From NCBI GenBank assembly GCA_001179505.1, contig CDMY01001064.1, positions 62,001-126,000 of the forward strand: a DNA stretch of 64,000 bases. Reading direction: 5' to 3'. Below, in pieces: positions 39,901 to 49,656 of this stretch (its first letter is position 1; each line of letters starts with the position of its first letter). The notes under the pieces were generated by a model. That model did no database searches and was not told where the DNA came from. It was given only the letters and a program-made list of their open reading frames with translations. The stretch comes from Vitrella brassicaformis (taxonomy: Eukaryota; Sar; Vitrellaceae). The translations under genes were made by a program, and so were the position numbers.

Positions 39901-41660
39901 GTGTGTGTCGTGTATTATTCTGGCAGATCACACACATGGCGGGCGGTGCGCATCACACCGTGGCCCTACTCGACGACGGCTCCTTCATGAGTTGGGGGAA
40001 GCGTAAGCATTCAGCCACCGACACACAAGCAAGCATCACCAGCTCGTCCATGTCTGTTGGTGCGTCCGTGTATGTGTGTGTTTGTGTGTGTGTGTGTGTG
40101 CAGAGGAGCTGACAGGGACGGGCACGCCAGGCAAGGAGGTCCCGATGGCGCTGCCCCTCATGACCACGCGTGTGAGAGTAAGTACATACACCGGGCAGCA
40201 GAGTGACTGAGCGACACAGCCACACACATGACGGCATGACCGTGTTTGGTCGCTCAGGGTGTCAGGCTCGCCACGATTGGCGCGGGCGAGACGCACACTC
40301 TGGCCACAACGACCAACGGCGATGTGCTCAGCTGGTATGCCCGCACATGTCACTTAAGTGAGGCCACACATCCACAGCTGCTGTGTGGTGTGTGATGCTG
40401 TCTCTCATGGTGTCAGGGGTTTCGGCGGGTGCTATCAGCTAGGCACCAGTTTGTCGCGGCTCTCCACGGACAAGGCCTTCCCGGATGTGCGGAGCGTCAC
40501 CGAGCTGGCCCCCTACTGCATCGAGTCGAAGCAGCTGTGTGACATGTTCGTCCTGAAGGTGGGTGGTCTTCGTCCATTGGTTGGTTCATTCATTCAGACA
40601 CGTCATGTATGTATCACTCCTGTACTGCTTGTTGGGCGTGCTGTGTCAGGCGGACGGCAGCGCACAGCACTCGATAGAGCTGGTATGCATGTGTGTCATC
40701 TGGTTGTCGTAGACAAACTTACTTCCTCTGTGCACTTAGGCGTGGACCGGCAAGTGGGAGCGGCTACGTCCATTCCAGCCCACCGCTGTAAACAGTCACC
40801 GAGCTTGTCAACTCCTTCTTCTCACGCACTCGGTATCCCTCATTCCTCTCTGTCTGTTTGTTGCAGGCCGTTGCACCGAGTGACGGCGGCATGCGCGAGG
40901 ACACGGAAGAGGTAATCGATCCGACAGGCACATAACATGACATGCATCCACCCATCCATGGGCAATCTGCTTTGGTGTAGGCGGAAGCCCCTGACCGCCC
41001 CTTCTTCGGCCCTCACCTTCCGCTCTTCGGCCGAGACGCAACATCGACATTCGGCCCGGTCCAGTCCCCACCGATTGTCGAGCTCTCCTTTCAGGGCAGC
41101 AGTCCGTCCCTCCCGTCCTTCCAGTCCGCCCCCCTCTTCGGCCTACCCCAGCAGGCCGACAAGGACAGTGGGACAGCAGCACCAGCAGCAGGAGCAGCAG
41201 AAGGGGCGGCATCGGCATCGCCCTCATCCTCATCCTCTTCGCGGAGACGCGGACGGCGGGGGCGGCTGTCGGGGCCATCGCTGTCCTTCGGCACCGGGGT
41301 TCTTACTGGCCACCAAGGGAGTGGGGCGGGGGCAGCTCTTTTTTCAGCAGCAGCAGCAGCAGCAGCTTCTTCTTCTCCATTTGCTGCCGGCGGTGCGCAG
41401 CAGGGTGGTGAGGGGGGTTTCGGGCCAACCCAGGAGGGCGTGCAGCTGTTCCAGGGTGCCACGGGGGATCTTCAGTACGGCAGCAGCGGTGAGGCACGTG
41501 GGCAGGCGACCACAAGGGGAGAAAGTGCGTGCATGGATGACTGACTGACTCTCTGGCTTTGTCTGGTTGTTGTTGAGCAGCTTCCAGTGGCCGCCGCCGA
41601 CAGGATGAAGGAGAGGAGGAGGACGACAGTTGGATGGACGCGAAACGAAAGCGACGCTGA
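36969..41660 (+). CDS. RCC1-repeat protein with inserted RRM domain
   Basis: RCC1 repeats fold as a seven-bladed propeller; RCC1 itself is the exchange factor for the GTPase Ran. Here many short exons (36969-37166, 37295-37415, 37482-37567, 37676-37763, 37844 onward) give several blades with the usual G-x-x-H-T-A/V-A-L and W-G signatures (D-S-H-T-A-A-L, D-N-H-T-V-A-L, A-H-H-T-V-A-L, E-T-H-T-L-A-T). Between blades, at about 38.83-39.25 kb, lies an RRM-like segment starting V-L-I-T-G-L-P-E-S-A-S-E-D-E-V and ending V-A-R-V-A-F-W-T-E-A-A. The tail is Ser/Ala/Gln-rich and ends with a basic A-K-R-K-R-R, a likely nuclear signal. The ATG at 36969 is the first in frame; a hydrophobic stretch near the N-terminus (A-T-G-G-A-I-L-W-A-T-I-T-I) is odd for a nuclear protein. 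A partial paralogue lies at 47.3-49.7 kb. Confidence 0.75.
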
Positions 41661-42294
41661 AAACGGTGAGACGGGTTTCTGACCATCCAACTGCGTTTTC
41701 AGCGTCGATCAGTGGGTGTCGACCACTGCTTTCGTTCGTGTGGTTTCTGCAGAGAAAGCGAAACGAGTCGGGCTGCATGAGCCGTCCGCCCTTGCTTCCG
41801 TCCATTCCAGCTTCCGTGTGCGAATGGCTGTGCGACCATGGACAGAGACGTGTGTACGGACACCAGGGCAACAGGAGGGAGAGGTGTGAGATCTTCCGAT
41901 CTTTTGGCCGTCCCTGATTACGAGGGACATGTATGTCGTGTTGCGTACACGTACTTGTTGCGTGTCTGACTGACTCGTCAGCGGTCAATTTTGCCATCCG
42001 TGTTGCGCTCGATAGTGCTGCGCCCTGCACTAACTTGACCCGACTTGACAGAACAGCTGACCTGATTAGTGTAGTTGAGTGCTGTCTGACTTGACGGGTG
42101 GTGGACAGAATCATCGGAACAACCTGGCCTGCAGTGTGAGCCATTTGTGCGTGGTAACACCGTAAACCACATAATCGATTCATCGAGAAGCAGTCTCATC
42201 CATCGTCCGCACAAAGGAAAACGCGAACCAAAAGCCCCTTCACGCCAAGGATGTGGCCTTCCTCCTCACAGTGAACACATCGCCCATCACGTGT
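41661..42294. other. intergenic spacer between convergent genes
   Basis: 3' ends of the RCC1-RRM gene (plus) and the methyltransferase (minus). No gene, RNA or notable repeat recognised apart from a short direct repeat of ACTTGAC-type words near 42.03-42.10 kb. Confidence 0.45.
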
Positions 42295-43715
42295 TCACCG
42301 CCCTGCTTGCGAAGCATCTCGTGCCTCACGGAGACAGACCACTGACATCCCGCCAGCTGCCTCAACCGCCCTTTCGACGTATCTCCGACCGTGGCAGTAT
42401 CGGCCCGTCGAAGTCAGGCTGAATCCACCGTCACCTGAAGTCGCGTCGCCGCTCTCAATCGAGAAGATGAGCAGCCCCCCCTCGCGCAGCAGAGGAGAGA
42501 TGCACTCGAAGAGGCTTCCAAGGTTGCCGATATACACACACATCGCAGGCCACGATGAGGTGGAAGGACGGGGGCAGAGGGGGCCGCACAGCCGCAGCGG
42601 GGAGACAGATGTCGACGTCTGGCCACCTTTTGAGCACCTGCAGAGCGGCAGAGACGGAAACAGTAGGTGTGTTCTGCACAGGTCGTCGAATGCCCCTAAT
42701 CTGCTTACCTCGACTATGTCGCCATGGATGAGCGCGTCATACCCCCCCTTAGCATCCGCCTCACGCAGCATCTTCTCCGACAGGTCCACATCCACAAGAG
42801 TCAGGCGCGATGCGCCCAGGCACTCCATCATGTCACTGCTCCTCAGTGCCCGACAAGCAAGCCCAGCGCCACAGCCAAGATCGAGAACGTCCAGAGGCTC
42901 AGGTGGCGATAGCAGGGGGCCATTCTCACGCAGCACTTGGCACACGAGCTGAGGTGTCTGATAGTGCAGCTTGCCCACCAGGTGTGACTCGAACGAATGC
43001 GCGTAGCCGTCAAACAGCTTCTGCACGTACGATGACGGCGCCTTGTCGACCCCATCCGCCTCGCCAGAAGAGAACGCCAGCCAATAACTCGCGCACTCAT
43101 TGGTGGGGTCCAGCTCGACAGCCCTCCTGAGGTATGTCACGGCTTTGGCAGACCTCTTGTCGTCACGCAAGAGCACCTTGGCAGCGTAGAACGGCCAAGA
43201 CGGATTGTCTGGACATTCGGCCATGAGACGCTCGTAGCACATCAGCGCCTCAGAGTGAAGCCGGAGACCCCGTGAGAGACTGCCACGCCTTTGCTACGCC
43301 TGGATGTAGTGGCCATCCACCTCAGTTGCCGCTCTGATTGCCTCAAGAGCGCGCTTGCAATCCCCCGCCCGCTGCAGAAGCGTCGCCAGGCTGCACCAGT
43401 ACTTGACGCCTGAGCGGTGCAGCTCGACAGCCTTCTCGAGATGAAGCAATGCACCTGCAGCTTCAGCCGCGTCTTGTGAATCCCGGCTGCTGCTTGGAGG
43501 GGAAGAACAAGAAGCATCGGACGACTCCTCTGCAATCAAAACGCCCAGGCAGTGATGCAGCTCCGCCAGAACAGTAGGCTCGGCACATGACGGCAGCGAA
43601 GAGAGGGTCTCCTCGAGAAGGACGATGCACTGCTGGCGCTCGCCGCCTACTTGTATAAAGCCTTGCAGCGCTCCAGACACTCATCACTCGCCTGGGTCGG
43701 CGAATCGCCGGTCAT
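42295..43715 (-). CDS. TPR-repeat class I SAM methyltransferase, frame-broken
   Basis: N-terminal TPR-like helices (L-H-L-E-K-A-V-E-L-H-R-S-G; A-V-T-Y-L-R-R-A-V-E-L-D-P-T-N) precede a linker typical of TPR methyltransferases (L-F-D-G-Y-A-H-S-F-E-S-H-L). The SAM-binding motif I follows (V-L-D-L-G-C-G-A-G-L), then a D-V-D-L acidic loop. Substrate unknown. An intron ends at 42643 (GTAAGC...CTGCAG). Three joins are abnormal. First, the 22 codons from the ATG at 43715 end in TAG and the TPR frame continues in another phase. Second, at about 43246-43296 a 51-nt segment with an in-frame TAG can only be removed as a GC-AG intron. Third, at 42533-42542 the frame is lost inside a TG run; one more TG unit would restore I-V-A-C-D-V followed by Y-I-G-N-L. 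Either a decaying gene or assembly errors. Confidence 0.65.
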
Positions 43716-43978
43716 TTGTCTGTCCGGTCGTATCTCCTCTTCATTGCCCGATACTTGGCGAGTGAGATGGTGGCCTCGAGCTCTCCCCGGTAGAAGCGCA
43801 GCCACGCCAGGGCCCTCTTGAGGTCCTCGGGCTGTTGGAGGTGCTGCCGCTGGCGGATCCATGTCTTGATCTTGGCTATCTCCTTCTCGCCGTCGCCTGG
43901 GTAGTCGTGTCGGGCGGTGTAGCACATCTGCTTGAAGATGGACATCAGCCGCCGACGAATCTCCGGGCAATGAAGCAT
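43712..43978 (-). CDS. LYR-motif protein resembling ETFRF1/LYRM5
   Basis: An 88-residue single-exon frame, the usual size for the family. The C-terminal half (E-L-E-A-T-I-S-L-A-K-Y-R-A-M-K-R-R-Y) closely matches the end of ETFRF1 (LYRM5), a small mitochondrial LYR protein that binds the electron transfer flavoprotein and regulates its FAD content. The N-terminal L-M-S-I-F-K-Q-M-C-Y-T-A-R-H-D-Y-P-G fits the LYR helix with the Leu-Tyr-Arg positions relaxed. The start at 43978 was preferred over a GTG just upstream. Its stop codon overlaps the ATG of the downstream methyltransferase (ATGA at 43712-43715). Confidence 0.8.
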   Translation of the reverse strand: MLHCPEIRRRLMSIFKQMCYTARHDYPGDGEKEIAKIKTWIRQRQHLQQPEDLKRALAWLRFYRGELEATISLAKYRAMKRRYDRTDK

Positions 43979-44282
43979 CACCGATGAATCGAGGAGCGCA
44001 ACTCATTTTTTCTGCTTCTCTCCGCGTGCCGATATGAAGGCGACCCGTTCATTCCGAACAAACGGGTTTTAAGGTCTAGGGTTTCAAACCCGACGAGAAC
44101 CTTCCCGCGAGACAGAGACAAAATAAGTAGATTCCACCACGGATTTGCCCATTCTCCTCTCGGCATTCAGTTCATCCCACTCGCTAAGCCTTTTCCTTCG
44201 TCTCTTTCCTCCGTTCAGCATCATTGTTGTTTCTTCCGCTGGGGTGGTTGTTACTTCCCCTCATGCTCGTCTTATCTGCTGC

Positions 44283-44651
44283 ACATGCTGTTTTGCTGGC
44301 AGATTGAGCAGCCGGTGCCTCTTGGTCGGATTGGGCGTTTCGAGCGTCGCCTTGACGACCGTGCTAACCGCCGGTCTTACCGTCTGATGACCGAGGAGAT
44401 CAGTGACGAGCCGGGCATCGCTGCGGACTGTCGCTCCGAGGGAGCCGATGAGCATGCAGGATGGGCTTATTGTCGCTTCAGAGTGGGCCCAACACGATAT
44501 TCAGCTTTCAGCTGCAGGTGAAAAACGGCTTCCTCCTGTTGCGCCGCTGGACGCTCGCTTCCCGGTGTCGACGACCGTGATGCGCCGTGTGTTACGAGAG
44601 AGGGACCACGCGAGGTGCTATGCCACGCCCGTGGGCGTGTGTGTGGATTGA
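44283..44651 (+). pseudogene. relic of a paralogue of the 35149-36204 gene
   Basis: Two overlapping frames contain blocks similar to the C-terminal half of the minus-strand gene at 35149-36204: R-L-M-T-E-E-I-S-D-E-P-G-I-A-A-D-C-R in one frame, then a shifted frame with L-D-A-R-F-P-V-S-T-T-V-M-R-R-V-L-R. The order is preserved, but at least one frame change separates them and no start is seen. A spliced functional gene cannot be fully excluded. Confidence 0.5.
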
Positions 44652-44682
44652 TGCGCTGTCCTTGTGTGCCATGTATGTCTGC

Positions 44683-45073
44683 AGCAAGTGGATCAATCTT
44701 AACTTCAAACCATCCAACATCATGCTGGTGCAAAGCAGCCTCGAGAACGGCTCCCTCCTGCGTGCCGTCGTGACCGACCTGGCCTACGTCACGACATCAC
44801 CCAACACGTGAGAAATAGAGAGAGAGAGATAGAGAGATGCGTGTTGTCTGAGAGAGAGAGTGCGTGTGTCTGTGTGTGTCAGGTTGGGTGTCATCGGCGA
44901 CAGGGAGTATATGCCGCCCGAGGTGCTCTTCGGTGACGACTACGACGAGTCCGTCAACGTGTGGGTCGTCGGTAAACAAGGCGGCACACAAAAAAGACGG
45001 GTCTCTGGTGCGATGCTGTACAAGCTTCTGACAAGCAGCACGCCGGCACGCCTATGGTTCCTGGGACGAAAGG
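44683..45073 (+). pseudogene. protein kinase C-lobe remnant
   Basis: Three blocks resemble kinase subdomains VIb-IX: N-F-K-P-S-N-I-M-L-V (normally D-x-K-P-x-N), V-V-T-D-L-A-Y-V (DFG replaced by DLA), and G-D-R-E-Y-M-P-P-E-V-L-F-G followed by V-N-V-W-V-V-G and M-L-Y-K-L-L-T. The HRD catalytic Asp position reads Asn. No N-lobe was found. The last two blocks are separated by 36 nt that begin GTAA but end in no AG, so they may be a decayed intron. Probably a non-functional copy, or a fragment of a pseudokinase. Confidence 0.5.
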
Positions 45074-45145
45074 TGAGACAAAAAAGAGAGGGCCGCCCTC
45101 CGGGCTGCAAGCATACAGGACGCGAGAAGAGAGGAGTTGTGCAAG

Positions 45146-45901
45146 ATGAAGCAGCAGCAGCAGCAGCAGCAGCATTGCGACCCTGAGGGCTTTTACGCCT
45201 GTCTGGAGCTCCCGCCCACCGCCAGTCAGTATGAGATCGGGAAGGCCTTCAAGAGGCTGGCCTTGGTGAGCGGAGCGGGTGTGAGGGGACGGCAGGCAGC
45301 AGGGGCAGGAGACAGACAGGGAAAGAGCTCATTTGCACTGTCGGTCAACGGGGGGCGACACGAGGGCGTCTGAGACGGCTGCCCTAGAAGGGCCGATTTC
45401 TCTCTGTCTGTGTGTGCTTGTAGCGCCACTATCCGGACAAAGGGGGGAAAAGGAGGAGTTTCAGCGGGTGGCTGAGGCCTACGAGGTGCTGTCGAACCAC
45501 GACACCCGGGCAAAATACGACTTCATCGCGGTAAGATCAGTCTGAGATGCGTATCTCATCGATCTTGTTGACAGTCTGTCCTTCCACGTTCCAGGCCCGC
45601 CAGGCCCGCCACCACTCGACAGGGATGCCGTGGTACAAGACACCCGAGGCCGTAAGCAAAAGACCCGCACAGAGAGATCCCATAGCAATCTTATGTTCTT
45701 GAGATGGTTGTGGGTTTCTTCCTGTGCAGAAGGAAGCGAGGAGGAGGGCGAAGGAGAAACACGCCCGCGTGGCGCAGGAGAGAGCAGAACACGTGAGGTG
45801 ACAGCCATTCATCATTGTGTTCAATGCCACTGTTTTGTGTGCGTCTGCAGCTGTTTCGGAAGTGGGGGTTGCTGCCTCCAGGAAAGCTAACGGAACGGTG
45901 A
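45146..45901 (+). CDS. J-domain (DnaJ-like) protein with a one-base frame break
   Basis: Exons 45146-45265, 45424-45530, 45595-45651, 45730-45792 and 45851-45901 read M-K, a poly-Gln run, a J-domain (F-Y-A-C-L-E-L-P-P-T-A-S helix I; A-F-K-R-L-A-L helix II; E-A-Y-E-V-L-S-N helix III), a short Lys/Arg/Glu-rich helix and W-G-L-L-P-P-G-K-L-T-E-R. J-domains activate Hsp70 ATPase. Exon 2 is 107 nt, one short of keeping phase: H-Y-P-D-K-G-G is in one frame and E-E-F-Q-R-V-A-E-A-Y in the next, with the break in a G6A4 run near 45446. Restored, the protein would be about 132 residues. The catalytic HPD tripeptide reads Y-P-D, so Hsp70 stimulation is doubtful even if the frame is intact. Confidence 0.6.
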
Positions 45902-46040
45902 CGGCGACCTCAAACCGCCACACATGAAGGCGGCAGCAGCGGCATGGGCAACAGAGGAGCGGCAGTGACGCCGCGTGTCCTGGGGAGACACTGCCGACGC
46001 GGTGAGTCATATTGCAATTCACTCGTCGACGAAATGCCTG

Positions 46041-47064
46041 GTCTGACTGCCTCTCTGCTCCTGCAGCGCGAGATCAGGAAGCGCATGTCGAGGAGAAGAA
46101 GAGGAAGGACAGGGAGGCGGACGACAGAGCCAAAGAGGTCAGCAGGTGGGCCGTCACACAATGCATATGCCGTCATCTTTCTTGACCTGCTGTCAGAAAA
46201 CTTGGGAGCCTGTCTGTGTCGTGTGTGCAGATTGCTGCCTCCATTTTATATTTGCTCAGGTATCTGCGAGGGAGACACGCGCTCGGGAGGGACGACACCC
46301 CGGCTCTGGCCATTCAATCTCCTATCCCCCGCCCCCGCCCCCGCTTGCAGACGACCAGCACCATCCCAAGGCAGCAGGGCCATGTGCTCATCCCGCAGCA
46401 ACAGCAGCAACAGTACCCTTACAAGGTACCTGTACGTGTGGCGGGGGAGGGGGAGGGGGAGGAGGGCTGGTATGGGGATTTAGCGAGCGGGAGGGTGGAA
46501 TACTGGAGGCGGGAGGGGCAGATGTGGGAGGTCCACTGGGAGCACGAGTCATGGGGATGGTGGTGCGCGTCGGTGGCGGCGGATTTTGGTCGTAGACGGG
46601 AATGGCAGGGGACTCTTTTTCAAATGCGAATGCCGTCGCTAATCTGCCTGTCTGCCTGACTGCCTGTCTGCCTGACTATAGGTGTGAGCACAAAGGTACA
46701 AGACAGATACAGGCATGTTATGCAGGCGAAAGATAATGTTGTCTGTCGTTGTCTCTGTCGTTGTCTCTCTGTGCAGATTGCTGCCTCCATTTTGTATCTG
46801 TGGATCTGTTTGCTCTCCTTGGAATGCGCACCACGACCACGGCCAGAGACCTCACTGACGCGGTAAGTGAGGCGATTCTCTATAGACATGTCCGTCTCAC
46901 TTACCTTTGTTGCCTCTCTGCTGCTGCAGCGGCAGACGGGAAAGGCGGTGAGGAGGGCCAAAGAGGTGAGCAAGGGGGCCGTCACGCATTGCACTGTCGC
47001 CATCTTTATAGACCTGCTGTCTATGTGTCTCTTTGTGCAGATTGCTGCCTCCATTTTATATTTG
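46041..47064 (+). repeat. repeated exon-intron cassette (two full copies, one partial)
   Basis: Copies at 46041-46254 and about 46899-47064 share, in order, CTCTCTGCT-CTGCAG, a Lys/Arg/Glu-encoding block ending GCCAAAGAGGT, a GGCCGTCACxCA block, a GACCTGCTGTC block and GTGCAGATTGCTGCCTCCAT. A shorter copy of the last part sits at 46765-46800. Each looks like a short exon between intron ends. They lie just downstream of the J-domain gene, whose fourth exon has similar composition, so they may be duplicated exon debris. Confidence 0.55.
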
Positions 47065-47260
47065 CCCATCCATCTTCTCCTTGGCCTACGCACCTCATCC
47101 ATTCATCAATTTCGGCAAAATGGTGCTGGTATGGGGATTTACCGTGGCGCCGCTCACAAGGCTTACTGGCTCAGCTCAGGAGCACCGTTTCGTCACATTC
47201 CAACGTACGGCGAAATCATCATCTGTCTGCTCTCTCTCAGTCGCAGCCCTCTCTCTTAGA

Positions 47261-47293
<33 letters not shown>

Positions 47294-47310
47294 CGTGTGT
47301 GTGTGTGCAG

Positions 47311-49656
47311 CAAGGCCAGGCTGGTCTTGGCGGATGAGGGCGCTGTGGGCCTCGCCGTAGCCCTCAACCATGCCGTAAGCGAGTTAAACATACGCACACG
47401 CATACAAACGTACATGAGTTTGTACGAATGTCTGTCTGTGCGGTTGGTTTTGTCGCTCCACAGGTCTTCAACGGCCAGCGCATCGGCGTCAAGGTGGGTG
47501 GTGCGGTCAATAAGCAGCTCTACCCCTACCGGCTGCCCGGCCTGACCGACGTGGAGCAGCTGGCGAGCGGCGACAACCACACCGTTGCACTCTCAAGGGG
47601 AGTGGTAGGCAAGCAACCACATAACACTATCCACCATCCATGTGTGTCTGTCTGTCTGTTTGTATTTATGTGTGTGTGTCAGCTGTACGTGTGGGGGGCC
47701 AACGACTTCTCCCAGCTGACCTTCCCCCAGCCGCCCGCCACAGGCCCCACTGACCGCGCGGCATTCGACGCCGCCCTCTTCCCCACCAGACGCACCACAC
47801 ACCAGTGAGTGGCGTCACATATGGAGGGCACTTAGGCAGCCCCGAAGATGCATCTGTGCGTCGTGTTGGTCATGTGCAGGTTGGGATTGGGCAGAGAGGC
47901 CGACATCAGGCGCGTGTGGGCGTGTGGCAATGCCACCTTCGTGGCGGCGGTGTTGGCCGCCAACGACGGCAAACGCCATTATGGGTGGGGAAAGGTCGGG
48001 CAGCGGCCCACACATGCACACGAACATTGGTGTGTGGCTCGCGTGTGTGTTGTCGATGCAGGTGCGGGTCCAACTCGTGTGGGGAGGTGGGCATCGGCAC
48101 CAAGACCAACACCGTCGACCGCCTGATGGAAATCCCGGCACTCTACGACAAAGACGTAAGCCACACGTGTGCACAGGGACGGTGATCAGCGAGTGCGAGT
48201 GGTCTGTCTGTCTGGGTATCTATCTCTGTGTGTGTGCAGGTGGTGAGCCTGTGTGGCGGGCAGTTCCACACTATGGCCCTCATCCGTGACGGAAGCGTCA
48301 TGACCTGGGGCAAGGGTAGGACGCAATGCAAACACATGTGGCCACGGAGGATACACACATCACATCAAACTCTCCCGGACCCACACACGCATTCGTTTGT
48401 GCGTATGTATGTGTGCAGGCGAGAACACGGGCCTCGATGTCTCCAACCGCCTGGTCGACGTGACGGTGCCCTGTAGCATGAGGGTCGAGGTGAGCTCTCA
48501 AAGGCGAAGGACAAGTCACTGTTATGGCNNNNNNNNNNNNNNNNNNNNNNNNNNNNNNNNNNNNNNNNNNNNNNNNNNNNNNNNNNNNNNNNNNNNNNNN
48601 NNNNNNNNNNNNNNNNNNNNNNNNNNNNNNNNNNNNNNNNNNNNNNNNNNNNNNNNNNNNNNNNNNNNNNNNNNNNNNNNNNNNNNNNNNNNNNNNNNNN
48701 NNNNNNNNNNNNNNNNNNNNNNNNNNNNNNNNNNNNNNNNNNNNNNNNNNNNNNNNNNNNNNNNNNNNNNNNNNNNNNNNNNNNNNNNNNNNNNNNNNNN
48801 NNNNNNNNNNNNNNNNNNNNNNNNNNNNTGTGTTTTGTGTTGGTCACGTGCAGGTTGGGATTGGGCAAAGAGGCCGACATCAGGCGCGTGTGGGCGTGTG
48901 GCAATGCCACCTTCGTGGCGGCGGTGTTGGCCGCCAACGACGGCAAACGCCATTATGGGTGGGGAAAGGTCGGGCAGCGGCCCACACATGCACACGAACA
49001 TTGGTGTGTGGCTCGCGTGTGTGTTGTCGATGCAGGTGCGGGTCCAACTCGTGTGGGGAGGTGGGCATCGGCACCAAGACCAACACCGTCGACCGCCTGA
49101 TGGAAATCCCGGCACTCTACGACAAAGACGTAAGCCACACGTGTGCACAGGGACGGTGATCAGCGAGTGCGAGTGGTCTGTCTGTCTGGGTATCTATCTC
49201 TGTGTGTGTGCAGGTGGTGAGCCTGTGTGGCGGGCAGTTCCACACTATGGCCCTCATCCGTGACGGAAGCGTCATGACCTGGGGCAAGGGTAGGACGCAA
49301 TGCAAACACATGTGGCCACGGAGGATACACACATCACATCAAACTCTCCCGGACCCACACACGCATTCGTTTGTGCGTATGTATGTGTGCAGGCGAGAAC
49401 ACGGGCCTCGATGTCTCCAACCGCCTGGTCGACGTGACGGTGCCCTGTAGCATGAGGGTCGAGGTGAGCTCTCAAAGGCGAAGGACAAGTCACTGTTATG
49501 GCTCTCTGTCTGTCTGCCTGTGTCTCTCAGGGGGTGCGCTTCCTCTCCGTCGGTGCCGGGAGGACCCACACGGTGGCGTGGGGATTGGTGGGGGCGGACT
49601 TGTGTGAGGAGGGAATGGCAGGGGACGTTTGGGCCAAGCGAACGTCTGAGTGGTAA
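47311..49656 (+). CDS. second RCC1/RRM paralogue, interrupted by an assembly gap
   Basis: Plus-strand exons parallel the second half of the 36969-41660 gene block for block: an RRM-like end (A-R-L-V-L-A-D-E-G-A-V, then N-G-Q-R-I-G-V-K-V), then RCC1 blades with S-G-D-N-H-T-V-A-L, L-Y-V-W-G-A-N-D-F, R-V-W-A-C-G-N-A-T-F, G-S-N-S-C-G-E-V-G-I-G and G-G-Q-F-H-T-M-A-L. The last exon (from 49530) ends G-A-G-R-T-H-T-V-A-W and a stop at 49654-49656. A 300-N gap at 48529-48828 is flanked by a near-identical copy of the three preceding exons. The 5' half, including the RRM start, was not found, so the gene is partial or degenerate. Confidence 0.6.
47855..49502 (+). repeat. 674-bp direct duplication on both sides of the gap
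   Basis: 47855-48528 and 48829-49502 are identical except for a few differences in the first 40 bases (for example TGCGTCGTG against TGTTTTGTG, and CATGTG against CACGTG). The copies are 974 bp apart, and each abuts the N run. Confidence 0.9.
48529..48828. other. 300-N scaffold gap
   Basis: Exactly 300 N. A round number suggests a placeholder length, so the true distance is unknown. Confidence 0.99.

Noticed and set aside
44683-45073. Functional protein kinase
   Set aside because: The catalytic HRD Asp and DFG Asp-Phe-Gly positions are changed, there is no N-lobe, and an unspliceable 36-nt insertion is present.
49371-49607. Plus-strand frame at the end of the second 674-bp copy, as a separate gene
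   Set aside because: It is another frame of the duplicated RCC1 exons.
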